Positions 18,674-28,651 of a stretch of DNA of 64,000 nt are shown in pieces. This stretch comes from Mesotaenium endlicherianum (lineage: Eukaryota; Streptophyta; Zygnematophyceae; Zygnematales; Mesotaeniaceae). Both the position numbers and the translations under genes were made by a program. The stretch's first letter is position 1. Each line of letters starts with the position of its first letter. Location: assembly GCA_009602735.1 (NCBI GenBank), contig WELA01007159.1, forward strand, positions 216,971 through 280,970. The letters run 5' to 3'. The notes under the pieces are model-generated. The model saw only the letters and a list, made by a program, of their open reading frames with translations. It did no database searches and was not told the origin of the DNA.

Positions 18674-20365
18674 GTGACACCTGCAACGCCACAGCTTACG
18701 CCAGCAGAGCCGATTGCAGGACAAGAGCCCTCACCAGCTGCGCCTACATGGAAGCTGGGGGGGACTCTCACTGAAGCCCAGGCGGCACAGCTGACGACAC
18801 TGTTGGATGGGAGACGCAGCGTCAGCTTCGCCAGCGGCATGCACGACCTCGAGCGCTACAAGGGGGATCCCATGCGGATCTCTCTCACGTCCAAGGAGCC
18901 TATCTTCCTCAAGAGATATCGTTACAGTCACTTCAAGGATGGTCTGATCGGCGCACAGACATGCAAGCTGGAGGACAATTGGCTCATCAGGGAGTCTTCG
19001 TCTCGCTACGCCGCGCCCATGGTCATGCCAGCCAAGAAGGATGCCTCGAGCAACTGGTCCGAGAAGAGGATGTGCGGTTACTATCATCGGCTAAACAAGG
19101 TCACTGAGCAGGACAGGTACCCTATGCAGACGCCAGATGAGATCTTTGATGACATTGGCACTTGCACTTGGCTCTTAGTGCTGGACCTGCGCCAGGGCTT
19201 CAACCAAATCCCCATTGCCGAGGAGGATCAGTATAAGACGGCGTTCTGGGGGGCACAGCGCCTCTACGAGTGGGTGGTGATGCCTTTTGGGTTGAAGAAC
19301 GCGCCGGCCACATTTCAGAGGGTCATGGATAAGGAGCTGGCAGGGCTTCCCTTTGCCCGGTGCTACATTGATGACGTGCTCGTCTTCAGTGAGACGTTTG
19401 AGGAGCACGTGGCTTACATCACTACCGTGTTGGAGCGCTTGGAGGCCGCGGGGCTCAAGTGCCATCCCGGCAAGTGTACGTTTGGGACTCGAGAGGTGGA
19501 GTACCTCGGGCATCTGCTCTCTTCAAGCTGTCTGGCGCCGCAGCTGGCCAAGATCTCAGCCATCACGGGCATTCCGCCTCCCATGGATCTCTCGCAGCTG
19601 AGGGCCTTCCTTGGCATCGCTAACTACTATCGGCGCTTCGTGCTAGGGTTCAGCGAGCTGGCCAAGCCGCTCAACGACTTGTTGCGGAAGGGTGTTGCTT
19701 ATGTGCGGAGGCCAGAGCAGCAGGCGGCGTTTGACAAGCTCAAGGAGCTGTTGGTGAGCGTACCGGTGCTGCGGTGGCCCGACTATAAAAGGCCCTTCAT
19801 CCTCCACACCGACTGGTCGCAGGCAAGGCTGGGCGCGGTGTTGGTGCGGGAGCATGAGGGCTTCGAGCACGTGGTGGCCTACGCTAGCCGCAGCAACAAC
19901 AGCGCCGAGAGCAACTACGGCTCTTACGAGGGGGAGTGGCTGGCAGCAGTCTAGGCAATCGTGCACTTCAGGCATTACCTCTACGGCACCCACTTCCGCC
20001 TGGTCACCGACCATCAGCCACTCAAGTGGCTGATGACGTCGGAGCGCCTGACAGGCAAGTACGCACGATGGGCGCTCATTCTGCAGGAGTACATCTTTGA
20101 CGTGCATCACCGTCCTGGCTCCACTAACATGGATGCCAACGGCCTCAGTCGTAACCCTCTTCCATTGTCAAGGGACCTTACTGTGGCGCGCCATGACGAG
20201 GACGAGCTTGTGGCGTGGCACGCAGCAGCATTCTTGGCCTTCACTGTGGACAGCAAAGTGCGGCCCGCAGGGCTCACGAGCCTGGCCATGGTGACTATCA
20301 ACACGCGGCGCTTGGCATTGGCAGCAGCAAAGGAGCACAACAATTTGGTAGCGGGGACCCGATGA
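18674..20365 (+). pseudogene. Element C reverse transcriptase and RNase H
   Basis: The RT of Ty3/gypsy type is well preserved. It has SSSRYAAPMVMPAKKD in the fingers, DLRQGFNQIPI, MPFGLKNAPATFQRVMD, the active site YIDD at 19364-19375, GHLLSSSCLAPQ and SQLRAFLGIANYYRRF. RNase H follows in the same frame: HTDWSQARLGAVL, a TAG at 19952-19954 where Trp is usual in relatives, then TDHQPLKWL and HHRPGSTNMDANGLSR, which supply its acidic residues. The frame ends with TGA at 20363-20365 after a frameshift around 20350. RT copies element RNA into DNA, and RNase H removes the RNA strand. Catalytic residues are intact, unlike in E0. Confidence 0.9.
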
Positions 20366-21329
20366 TGTTTGGGAGGACGCCCCAGTGTTGCAGTATGTCA
20401 CCTCTAAGGTGATGGCTTGAGGCGTCACCACGAGGGAGCGCGAGCGCGTCCTCAAGCGCGGTTGCGACTTTTTCTTCATGGAGGGGTGTGTGTACCGGGT
20501 GATGGCGGACGGCTCCGTCCGAGTGGTTCCTGAGCCTGCTATACGCAGTTAGCTGGTGCGCCATGTGCACGAGGCACTAGGACACTTCGGTGTCAAGCGC
20601 ACGCTCAGCCTTCTTCAGGCCGAGTACTGGTGGTCTGGCATGACTAAGGTCGTCGCCGACGTAGTCAGCAGCTGCACTCTCTGCGACCGGGTGCGCTCGA
20701 GCTTCACAGCCCGCATTGTCGCTCTCAGCCCCATCCCTATTTAGGGGCTGTTCCACAGGTGGTCGCTCGACTTGGCTGGGGAGCTGCCCAAGTCTCGCCG
20801 AGGCAACCTCTACGTCTTGGTGATGATTGAGCACATGTCCAAGTGGATCAAGCTTGTGCCTTTGCCCAGCAAGGCCAGTGAGGGGATTGCTCAGACCTTC
20901 CTCCATCAGGTCCTTAGCCAATTTGGCGGCTGCGCTGAAGTGCTTACCGACCAGGGCAAGGAGTTCCAGGGCAGCTTTCAGAAGTTGTTGGAGCGCTCTA
21001 TGATCGACCACCGCACCACCTCCCGCGATCATCCTCAGGCTGATGGCCTTGCAGAGCGCATGGTGCAGACCGTCAAACTTGGGTTGCGGAAGTACTGCCT
21101 TGCCCACGACAGCACCCACTGGGACGACGCCCTCCCGTGGTTGGCTATGGGGTACAGGTTCAGTAAGCAGGCCTCCTTGGCCGCGCACTCTCCCTACTTC
21201 CTTCTCTACGACCGCCAGCCAGTCCTGCCCGTCGCAGCCAGGACCGTAACCGAGAACGTCTAGGACTTGGACAGTCTCGAGATGTGGAGCGTTCTTATCG
21301 GGCATTATGCGCAGCTCTTCTAGCGCCTG
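20366..21329 (+). pseudogene. Element C integrase (zinc finger and D,D,E core)
   Basis: The frame continues with TGA at 20418-20420, an acidic/aromatic stretch, and TAG at 20550-20552. The zinc module follows (HVHEALGHFGVKRTLSLL, then SCTLCDRV), then TAG at 20742-20744 in PIPI-stop-GLFHRWSLD, where relatives have Gln. The core 20772-21260 keeps the catalytic D,D,E: SLDLAGEL, TDQGKEF and ADGLAERMVQ. TAG codons at 21261-21263 and 21321-21323 follow. The domain order matches other Ty3/gypsy integrases. It would insert the cDNA, and it is silenced by stops rather than by loss of catalytic residues. Confidence 0.85.
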
Positions 21330-21834
21330 ATGCCCATGGCCATGGATAACCTCAGCATCGCACAGCATCGCAATACGCTGAGGTATGCCATGACTTGTGG
21401 AGGAGCGTATCGTCCGTGGGTATTGCAATTTTTCGCAGGTGACTTCGTGTACCTGCAACGTCAGACGAAGAACACCCTCGAAACCAGCAGCTCGCCCGGT
21501 TATCCTACGCATCAAGGGCGTCTTGGCGTCAGGAGTCTTGGAGCTGAAAGGCGCAGATGGCCGTCTTCACAAGGACCACACAAAGAACTGTGGACCATGC
21601 CACCTTCCTAACCTAGACTTGCAGATGTGTCCCCGCGACGCACGCCCGCCCAAGGACTGGGCGTGCCAAATCTGCCAGGAGGGCAAAATGCTGCTCTGCG
21701 ACAGCTACAACCTCGGCTTCCACATCAGCTGCCTCGACCCCCCGCTAACTTGCGTGCCAGCTGGAGACTGGTTCCGCAGTGACTGCCTTGAGCTAGCCTT
21801 AGGCAGCGTACACAGCCCATCAGCTGGAGGCTGA
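21330..21834 (+). pseudogene. Element C integrase C terminus with degenerate PHD finger
   Basis: The integrase tail (AYRPWVLQFFAGDFVYLQR) shifts frame near 21480. The new frame reads PVILRIKGVLASGVLELKG, then NCGPCHLPNLD, then a PHD-finger-like block at about 21661-21790. That block is CQIC, a short loop, LLCDSYNLGFHISCLDPPL, VPAGDW and a last SDC. The PHD consensus is C4-H-C3. Here the fourth ligand is Tyr (TAC, in CDSY) and the seventh is Arg (CGC, after DWF), so two of eight zinc ligands are lost. PHD fingers read histone H3 tails. The position is that of the chromodomain in E0, A and B. The frame ends at 21832-21834. Confidence 0.75.
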
Positions 21835-21847
21835 GAGTTGGGGGGGG
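21835..21847 (+). other. Element C polypurine tract
   Basis: A G-rich run (AGTTGGGGGGG) follows the polyprotein stop directly and precedes the LTR-like repeat starting at 21848. Confidence 0.6.
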
Positions 21848-22995
21848 AATTAAAACATTGGAGTTTTGAATCCCTTTTTGGCTATAAAGCCACATGTATT
21901 ATAGACTTCATTACAGCAAAGCCTGCTTTCTTATGATGTGTTGCTTACACCTATGTTGCGCACTCGACCTCGTAACGCACGACAGCTGTCATGATTTATT
22001 GAGTCGAGGCTGACGCACAAAGTCGAGCTCCACATGTGCGAAAAATCAACCTAGGAAGGCCAACTTTGACTTGACTTTACGCATCCATATGTTGACTTTT
22101 TCTAGATTTCCAAGTCACCAGAGTGTAGCGCGTCAAAGCATCTTTTGAATGGCACCGGTTTCGCATCGTTTGGTTAAGTATCGAGCGAGATAGGCGCGAT
22201 CTAGTCCGCACCCCTTTTGGCCCCTAGCGGAAACACACCGAATGGCCAAATTGTGACTCAATATACCCAAAGGTGACATTGTTGACTATTTGTGACCCCA
22301 AGGACCCTTAGCTAAATGCGCACAAATCCGCGAGCCTCAGCATACATAAGTCCTGCATTTCTATAGTATAAGTGCATCATTGAGGCTATAACTTGGTGCC
22401 TGCATCACTAACTCCTAGAGGAAGCTTCCTCAAGTTTCACATTCACTTTTGAGGGCTATGTAGGCCGAATCACCCAAGGTACGCTCCACCAATAAGAGAC
22501 ACATAGCATAATCTACGTGCATTTCTTTGATTGGTAAGAGTTGTGTTTAGCCTATAGGAGTGCTAGTACATGCCTTGTACATATTAGTGGACACAGGAGA
22601 GCCTCCTAGAGTGACTACATGCATTGGATCCGCCGCATACGACGCCGGGTTTCCAGGAGTTTAAGTACTAGAGATGTCCCTAGAAGAATATCTTTTAGAA
22701 GTCCCATTATGCCAGGTGTAAGTGACAGAGATTATCAGTAAAGCTTACACTTTTTATCTCTTGTGTTTTCAGGACCACTTAGTTACTCTCTTGTGAAGAG
22801 CAAGCCCTCCTGGCTTCTAGTCACTTGAAAAACTTCACAAGTGGTGAGCAAAGTCACATCTTATAACCTCTGCCATAGGACTACTCTTGAAGATCATGAT
22901 GTGCTTCTAGTGATCTTTTGGGCCATACTTCAATAGTTGTTTTTCTACCAGCTTACAGTCTTGAGGTGCTCACTTTGGAGAGTACACACTCCTTA
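21848..22995 (+). repeat. Probable 3' LTR region of element C (boundaries uncertain)
   Basis: Non-coding, AT-richer DNA begins right after the polypurine tract with AATTAAAACATTGGAG. The first 132 bases (21848-21979) recur at 22996-23127, so 1148 bp lies between repeat starts. The left edge does not begin with TG, and no second full copy is present, so LTR status rests on position after the polypurine tract. No gene is seen here. Confidence 0.5.
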
Positions 22996-23127
22996 AATTA
23001 AAACATTGGAGACTTGAATCCCTTTTTGGCTATAAAGCCACATGTATTATAGACTTCATTACAGCAAAGCCTGCTTGCTTATGATGTGTTGCTTATACCT
23101 ATGTTGCGCACTTGACCTCGTAACGCA
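22996..23127 (+). repeat. Second copy of the 132-bp repeat at the start of the element C LTR region
   Basis: It matches 21848-21979 with a few substitutions (for example GAGACTTGAA against GAGTTTTGAA). Beyond 23127 the two copies diverge. It may be a partial LTR of another element C copy, later cut by the insertion of element B at 23195. Confidence 0.7.
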
Positions 23128-23189
23128 AGACACAGACATTACAGTTGACTTTTTGCACGAAAACATCATCGATTGGAACTTTCCACTCC

Positions 23190-23194
23190 ACTTC
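23190..23194 (+). repeat. Element B target-site duplication, left (ACTTC)
   Basis: Identical to 29971-29975; 5 bp is the usual length for Ty3/gypsy insertion. Confidence 0.9.
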
Positions 23195-23697
23195 TGTAGT
23201 GATTTGAGTTATCATATATTAGTTTGCAAATATTTTAATGTTTTCAGATATATTTGGAGTAGCATTGTGCGGATTCAAGTGTGAATAGGTACTCTAGTAA
23301 CTTGGTTCATGTCCTTTGAACCTTCCAAGGCAATCTCGAAGTTAGAGGAAAGACCTAGAAGAACTCCATGTGGCAAAAGTCAAATGTGCCATTTTTAGGT
23401 CAAGAGGACATGTGTACATTATTCTAGAAAGAGGTGGCAAGTTTTGGGATGTGTTGGGTGCCAACACATCAACATACACCTTCCTAGAAATTACTTATGT
23501 AGCAAGTATATAAACAAGAGCTAGAACATAGTAAAACATTCCGAAATTACTCTTGTACTTGCCAAAATCCAAAAATATATTAACTTTCAAGAAGCCATCT
23601 CTCTTTCAAGAAGCTACCACTTGTGTTCAAAGATCCTTGTCTTGAATAGATAAAGTATTCTATTTTACTAAGTACTTTATCTATCTGTTTCACTACA
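23195..23697 (+). repeat. Element B 5' LTR (503 bp)
   Basis: TGTAGTGATTTGAG at the start and TGTTTCACTACA at the end. A TATATAAA box at 23507-23514 would set the transcription start in the LTR. It is nearly the same length and sequence as the 3' LTR. Confidence 0.92.
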
Positions 23698-23698
23698 G

Positions 23699-23710
23699 TG
23701 GTATCGGAGC
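23699..23710 (+). other. Element B primer-binding site (initiator Met tRNA type)
   Basis: TGGTATCGGAGC lies 1 bp after the LTR. It is of the type complementary to the 3' end of initiator tRNA-Met. Confidence 0.85.
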
Positions 23711-23734
23711 TAGGCAATTTGGTAGCACAAGAAG

Positions 23735-25015
23735 ATGGCCGATCCTCAAGACCAACAGCAAGCTTTCAAAGGAAGCCTTTCCTCTCCAAGACACCCTCCT
23801 CCAGCGCCGATGGGAGAGCCCACTCAAGAAAATCTGCAACAACTAGAAGCACCACAAGGAGGAGCACACCCTCCTCCAAAGTCGATGGGAGAGCCTACTC
23901 AAGGAAATCTGCAACAACAAGAAGCACTACAAGGAGGAGCACCGTCAAATCCAGTGGCAGCCGCTATAGCAAAGTTAACCCCACCACAAGGAGTTCCCGC
24001 AAATGAGTGGGCAGCCTTCCTAATGACCGTCCACAACCAAGTGGGCTTGGCCACCTATGAAGCAACCGTGCAAGCGTCAAGAGAAGCTATGGCTGCCATG
24101 GTTGCCCCTATTGCGAGCAATGCTCAAAATCCAGCCCCGGCTCAAGCGCCTCCACAAGAGCCAACCAGAGCAAGGAAACTCATCAAGTCCGGCAAACCCG
24201 ACACTTTCAACCCCCGGGAAAGGTGCCAACCTGAATTTATGGCTCTACCAAGTGGAGACATACCTCGCATTCCTTGAAGTACCCGAGGAGGAGTACGTTC
24301 CCTTTGCCGTTACTTTACTTAGAGGAGCAGCAACATCATGGTGGCGTAACTATCAAGCGGCTATATATCAAGCTATGGCGCACCCCATGCTCGGCCAAGA
24401 GCCCCCACCATCATATGCAAGATGAGCAGATTTTGTGAGGCCCTCAAGAAGCAATTCATGTCCATCAATGCGGAGAAGATTGCTCGAGGAAAGCTCCACC
24501 ATCTCAAGCAAACGACGTCCGTTCCAGAGAATACATCCAGATTTCACGCCCTCGCTCTCGAGATCCCCAACATGTCTCTCGAGGAGAAGATTGACCGCTA
24601 CATCTTTGGCCTCAAACCCAAGGTGGCAAACGAAGTGGAATTACGCGACTTGACGGACTTCTCAAAGATCATCGAAGTGGCCCAAAAGGTGGATACCTTG
24701 GATTTCAAGCAATCCGTGCCTTCATCTTCACGGGTACCGGCGACGCGGGTGTACGCAGCCCCTTCCACATCCAAATCTGGACCCACACCCATGGAAATCG
24801 GAATTATTAAAAGGGACCCCGCGGCTGCTCGGAAGAGTGGAAGACCCTCCAATGACACTTATGATGCAAGAAACCAGCAAGGAGTGAAAGCAAGACTCTC
24901 CCCGGCTGAAAAAGAAGCTCTCATGACGGCTGGACTATGCTTTTATTGTAAAGAACAGGTTCATCGTGCACTCTCATGCCCCAAAAAGTTGTCAAAAAAC
25001 GGACAGCGCCGGTAG
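23735..25015 (+). pseudogene. Element B Gag, three frame segments
   Basis: The ATG at 23735 opens a Pro/Gln-rich N terminus with two similar units (PMGEPTQENLQQLEAPQGGA and SMGEPTQGNLQQQEALQGGA). A retrotransposon Gag domain follows: WLYQVETYLAFLEVPEEEY, TSWWRNY, then FCEALKKQF and EEKIDRYIFGLKPKVANEV. Frameshifts fall near 24225 and 24435, and a TGA at 24423-24425 stands where Trp is expected. A CCHC knuckle, CFYCKEQVHRALSC (about 24938-24979), lies near the end; its usual Gly before His is Val. Gag builds the particle and packages RNA. Confidence 0.87.
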
Positions 25016-25416
25016 GCCAGAAGCCTACCACCCCAAGACCCACTTCACGAGAAGGCAACACGCCAAGTGAGGTGGAGACCCCCGTTGAAGACGACGTTCC
25101 AGCCCCAATGAGTTTGAGAGGTTACCTTGGAGGAGAGAAGGTCCACATCTTGGTGGATAGCGGAGCTCAAGGCAACTTCATTGCTGCAGATTTTGCCACC
25201 AAGCACGGTATTACTATGCGAACTCTTGACCACGACGAGGAGATAATGATGCCCGATGGATTCTCCTATACTACCCCTTCCAAGAAGACGTACCCCTTGG
25301 CACTCTCTATCAAGTCCTTCAAGGATAGAGTAGTATTCTCCCCCATGCAATTGGGCAAGTACGACGTCATCCTAGGGACGCCTTGGTTGACCAAGCACAA
25401 CCCCCAAGTTGATTAG
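24976..25416 (+). pseudogene. Element B protease
   Basis: The active site is VDSGAQGNFIAADFA (about 25150-25195), with the second conserved loop YDVILGTPWL (about 25360-25390). The frame ends with TAG at 25414-25416, in PQVD-stop-RTG, where Trp is usual in relatives; the RT reading resumes after it. Catalytic residues are intact. This region overlaps the end of Gag in a different frame. Confidence 0.85.
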
Positions 25417-25467
25417 AGAACCGGTATTATCAAGATCAAAAATGACATCACTTCACGAATCTGTATT

Positions 25468-26711
25468 TTGTGCGCAATCCAGAATATCCAGACCCAAGAC
25501 ATCGAGAAGCCGGCACACGAGATACTATTGTCCGCCCTCCAACTCAAGAGACTTGTGAGGAAGGGACACGAGCTTCTTTTGGCCTTGATCACGCCAAAAG
25601 ACATCAAGAAAGACATCGAGAGTCAAGAAGGCAGCCCCGTTCCCAAGGAGATACAAGAAGTCTTAGAGGACTACAAAAAAGTATTCTCCCCGGAATTGCC
25701 CAAGGGCTTACCCCCCAAGAGATTCGTAGACCACAAGATAGAGTTGGAGCCCGGAAGCAAGCCCATCTCTTGGCCTACGTTCAAAATGTCATACACGGAG
25801 CTAGACGAAGTCAAGAAGCAAATCAAGGAGCTACTGGAGCATGGCTTCATTCGACCTAGCAAGTCGCCATTTGGAGCCCCGGTGCTATTTGTCAAGAAGA
25901 AAGATGGTACCTTGAGGATGTGTGTGGACTATCGCGCCCTCAACAAGATCACCATCAAGAATCGATACCCGCTGCCGCGCATGGATGAGCTCATGGACCG
26001 GCTGGTTGGAGCCAAGTACTTCACAAAGATTGACTTACGGAGCGGCTACCACCAGATTCGCATCGCAGAACTGGACATAGAGAAGACGGCATTCAGGACA
26101 AAATATGGACATTTTGAGTTCATGGTCCTGCCATTTAAACTCACCAACGCGCCAGCAACTTTCATGACTATGACAACACCATTTTTCAGCCCATGTTGGA
26201 CAGATTTGTGGTGGCATTTATCGACGACATTCTGATCTGCAGCAAGACCCTTGAAGAGCATGGAAGACACGTGAAAGAAGTGCTCAAACTCCTGAAGCAA
26301 AACAAGCTATTTGCAAAGGAGTCAAAGTGCGAGTTTGCCAAACAAGAAGTGGAGTTCCTAGGTCTCCACGTGACTGCTGATGGCATCAAGATGGACCCCA
26401 AGAAGACCACGATGGTGGAGGAATGGCCAACCCCCACGACTAAGAAAGAACTCCAGTCATTCTTGGGATTTGCCGATTGGTACAGGAGATTCATCCAGAG
26501 CTTCTCGCACATAGCAGCCCCCCTGACAGATCTACTCAAGAAGGACAGGCTATATACATGGACCGAGAAAGAGGAAGAGGCATTTCAAGAGTTAAAGCGA
26601 AGATTGACCACATCCCCGGTGCTCACACTCCCAAGTCCAAACCCAGATTGGCCCTTCCACGTCATCACCGATGCATCTTCCTACGCGCTAGGCTAATCCG
26701 AAACTTCTAGG
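25468..26711 (+). pseudogene. Element B reverse transcriptase
   Basis: The frame from 25468 carries [67 protein letters not shown] and [10 protein letters not shown], then shifts near 26165. The next frame (from about 26193) has the active-site box FIDD at 26217-26228 and continues through the thumb and connection (FLGLHVTADGIKMDPKK, then SFLGFADWYRRF). Near 26693-26711 a segment of about 19 bp bounded by CTAGG repeats interrupts the start of RNase H (SSYALG). The RT is complete in content but not readable as one chain. Confidence 0.9.
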
Positions 26712-26712
26712 T

Positions 26713-28322
26713 ATGGGAGCAATTCTGCTTCAAGACCAAGGCAGGGGACTGCAACCCATCGTCTACGAGTCAAGAAAGCTATATCCGGCCGACCAAAATT
26801 ATACAACCACAGAGCGAGAGGCATTGGCGATTGTACATGCCTTGAAGGTTTGGCGCTGCTACGTTGAAGGACGCAAGGTGCTGGTCACTACGGACCACAA
26901 AGCGTTGAAGCACCTCCAGACGCAGCCGTATCTCTCAAGGAGACAAGCAAGATGGAGAGGATACTTGCAACAATACAACATCACAATTCACTACCAGCCC
27001 GGCAAGTCAAACCCGGCGGACCCCCTCTCAAGACTGCAATTAAACGCAGCGATGACATCCCTGAAGACAAATATGGAGGCTCGATTTTCAGCCGCCTATG
27101 AAAGAGACCCTTACTACAAGAACGGAGAAGCAATCTTGGACTCATATAAGAAGCAAGAAGGCACTTATTGGGTGAGGCAAGACACGGGCCAGAGATGTGT
27201 TCCTAATGACTTAGACCTCCGACTCTTGCTTCTACGAGAAGCACACGACAACCCTCTTGGAGGACACTTTGGAATCCTAAAGACCACGGGCGTTCTAGCG
27301 AGGACTTATTGTTGGCCAGGCATGTCTAAGCAAGTCAAGGAGTACTGTTGGAGCTGTGACACATGCCAAAGAATGAAGCCATCATCGCAAAAGGCGGGAG
27401 GACTCCTTCAACCACTACCAATCCCCGAAAGACAATGGAAGGACATCTCAATGGACCTTATCGAGGACCTGCCCGTGACACCTCGAGGCCATAATGCAAT
27501 ACTCACGGTGGTGGACAGACTTACGAAGATGGCTCAGTTTATTCCCACGACGACTAAGGCTACAGCACCACAACTTGCAAGACTCATCTTTGACAACATC
27601 TTCCGACTCCATGGACTACCATCAAGAATTGTGTCAGATAGAGACCCAAGATTCACAAGCCATTTCTGGAAAAATCTCTTCAAGAACTTTGGTACATCGA
27701 TGGATATGTCTACCNTGGTACATCGATGGATATGTCTACCGCGTACCACCCACAATCAGATGGGCAAACCGAGCGTATGAATCGTACCCTAAAGACCTCT
27801 CTAAAGGCCTACGTGTCTACTCTGGAGCAAGATTGGGACATGTACTTGACCCCCCTGGAGTTTGCCTACAACAACACAACGCAGGCCTCTACCCAAGAGT
27901 CCTCATTCTTCCTCAACTATGGCTTCCATCCAACCACGCCGCTGAGCTTCACGGCTGGCCATGATGAAGTACCTGCAGCCACAGATTTTATGGAGACATT
28001 AGAAGCAGCCCTTACAGCAGCGAAGAAAGCTCTACAACACGCGCAAGATGCTCAAGCAAGAGTGGCAAACAGGTCCAGAAGAGAAATTACGTACAGAGTG
28101 GGTGACAACGTGTTACTATCATCCAAGAATATTGCCCTGAACAACAGGCCTGCCGGCAGCAAGTTCTCTCCCAAGTATTTGGGACCCTTCAAGATTATCC
28201 AGCAAGTCAACCTCGTTGCTTTCAAGCTAGAACTTCCCCAGACTACGCACATCGACCCCGTATTCCACGCTTCCTTTTCAAGCCATATGTGCAACCCGAC
28301 AACAAGTTCCCAGGACGTGTGA
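26713..28322 (+). pseudogene. Element B RNase H and integrase
   Basis: RNase [50 protein letters not shown] and QPGKSNPADPLSR. The integrase zinc module has HDNPLGGHFGILKT and SCDTCQRMK. The core has MDLIEDLP (first Asp), SDRDPRFTSHFWKN (second) and DGQTERMNRTLK (Glu), followed by the GPF/Y-like SPKYLGPFKII. A single N at 27715 separates two copies of a 25-base stretch inside the core. Removing that artefact would leave the core in one frame. The frame is lost near 28270, before the chromodomain. Confidence 0.9.
27715..27715. other. Single-N assembly join with 25-bp repeated flank
   Basis: TGGTACATCGATGGATATGT and the next five bases occur directly before and after the N. This is an unmerged contig overlap in the integrase. 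Confidence 0.85.
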
Positions 28323-28651
28323 CAACCCCACCAGCCCCAACAATAGTGGATGATCATTTGGAGTACGAAGTGGACGCCATAGTGGCCATGAGAAATTTTA
28401 GGATACAGCAACAATACTTGATCAAGTGGAAAGGATATCCAGATTCGGAGAATAGTTGGGTGGCGGCGCACTACCTTGACAAAGTTCAGAGAAAGTTGAA
28501 GCGCTTCCATGCCGCCAACCCCCATCTTGGACCAGCCCCAAGTCTCTCTACTAGAAGCCCAAAGACTTCAGGGAGGCAGCCTGCCACCATCAAGAAGCAG
28601 CAGAAGACCCCTTGGAGGCAGCCTGCAAGAACAAGAAAGAGGAAAAATTGA
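28289..28651 (+). pseudogene. Element B chromodomain and basic tail
   Basis: Chromodomain core YEVDAIVAMRNF, then YLIKWKGYPDSENSWVA, followed by a Pro/Ser- and Arg/Lys-rich tail to the stop at 28649-28651. It is nearly the same as the B2 chromodomain. The family WEP signature reads WVA here. It is out of frame with the integrase because of a shift near 28270. Confidence 0.85.

Larger units (their letters stand above)
12479..22995 (+). mobile_element. C: Ty3/gypsy element encoding a DNA methyltransferase and a PHD finger
   Basis: Order seen: GC-rich repetitive 5' part (Gag not recognised), aspartic protease, acidic and Pro-rich linker, cytosine-5 methyltransferase, RT, RNase H, integrase, PHD finger, G-rich polypurine tract, LTR-like DNA. 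No 5' LTR or primer site is seen; the left edge is the break in the element A LTR. The coding part has at least ten in-frame stops (eight TAG, two TGA) and several frameshifts, so this copy is dead, though methyltransferase, RT and integrase catalytic residues survive. Cytosine methyltransferases captured by retrotransposons have been reported in some algae and dinoflagellates (recalled, not checked). The PHD combination is what I find notable. Confidence 0.8.

Noticed and set aside
15034-21323. TAG reassigned to glutamine in this organism
   Set aside because: The coiled-coil gene ends with TAG after a strong splice acceptor, and the elements also carry TGA, TAA and frameshifts, so ordinary decay explains the stops.
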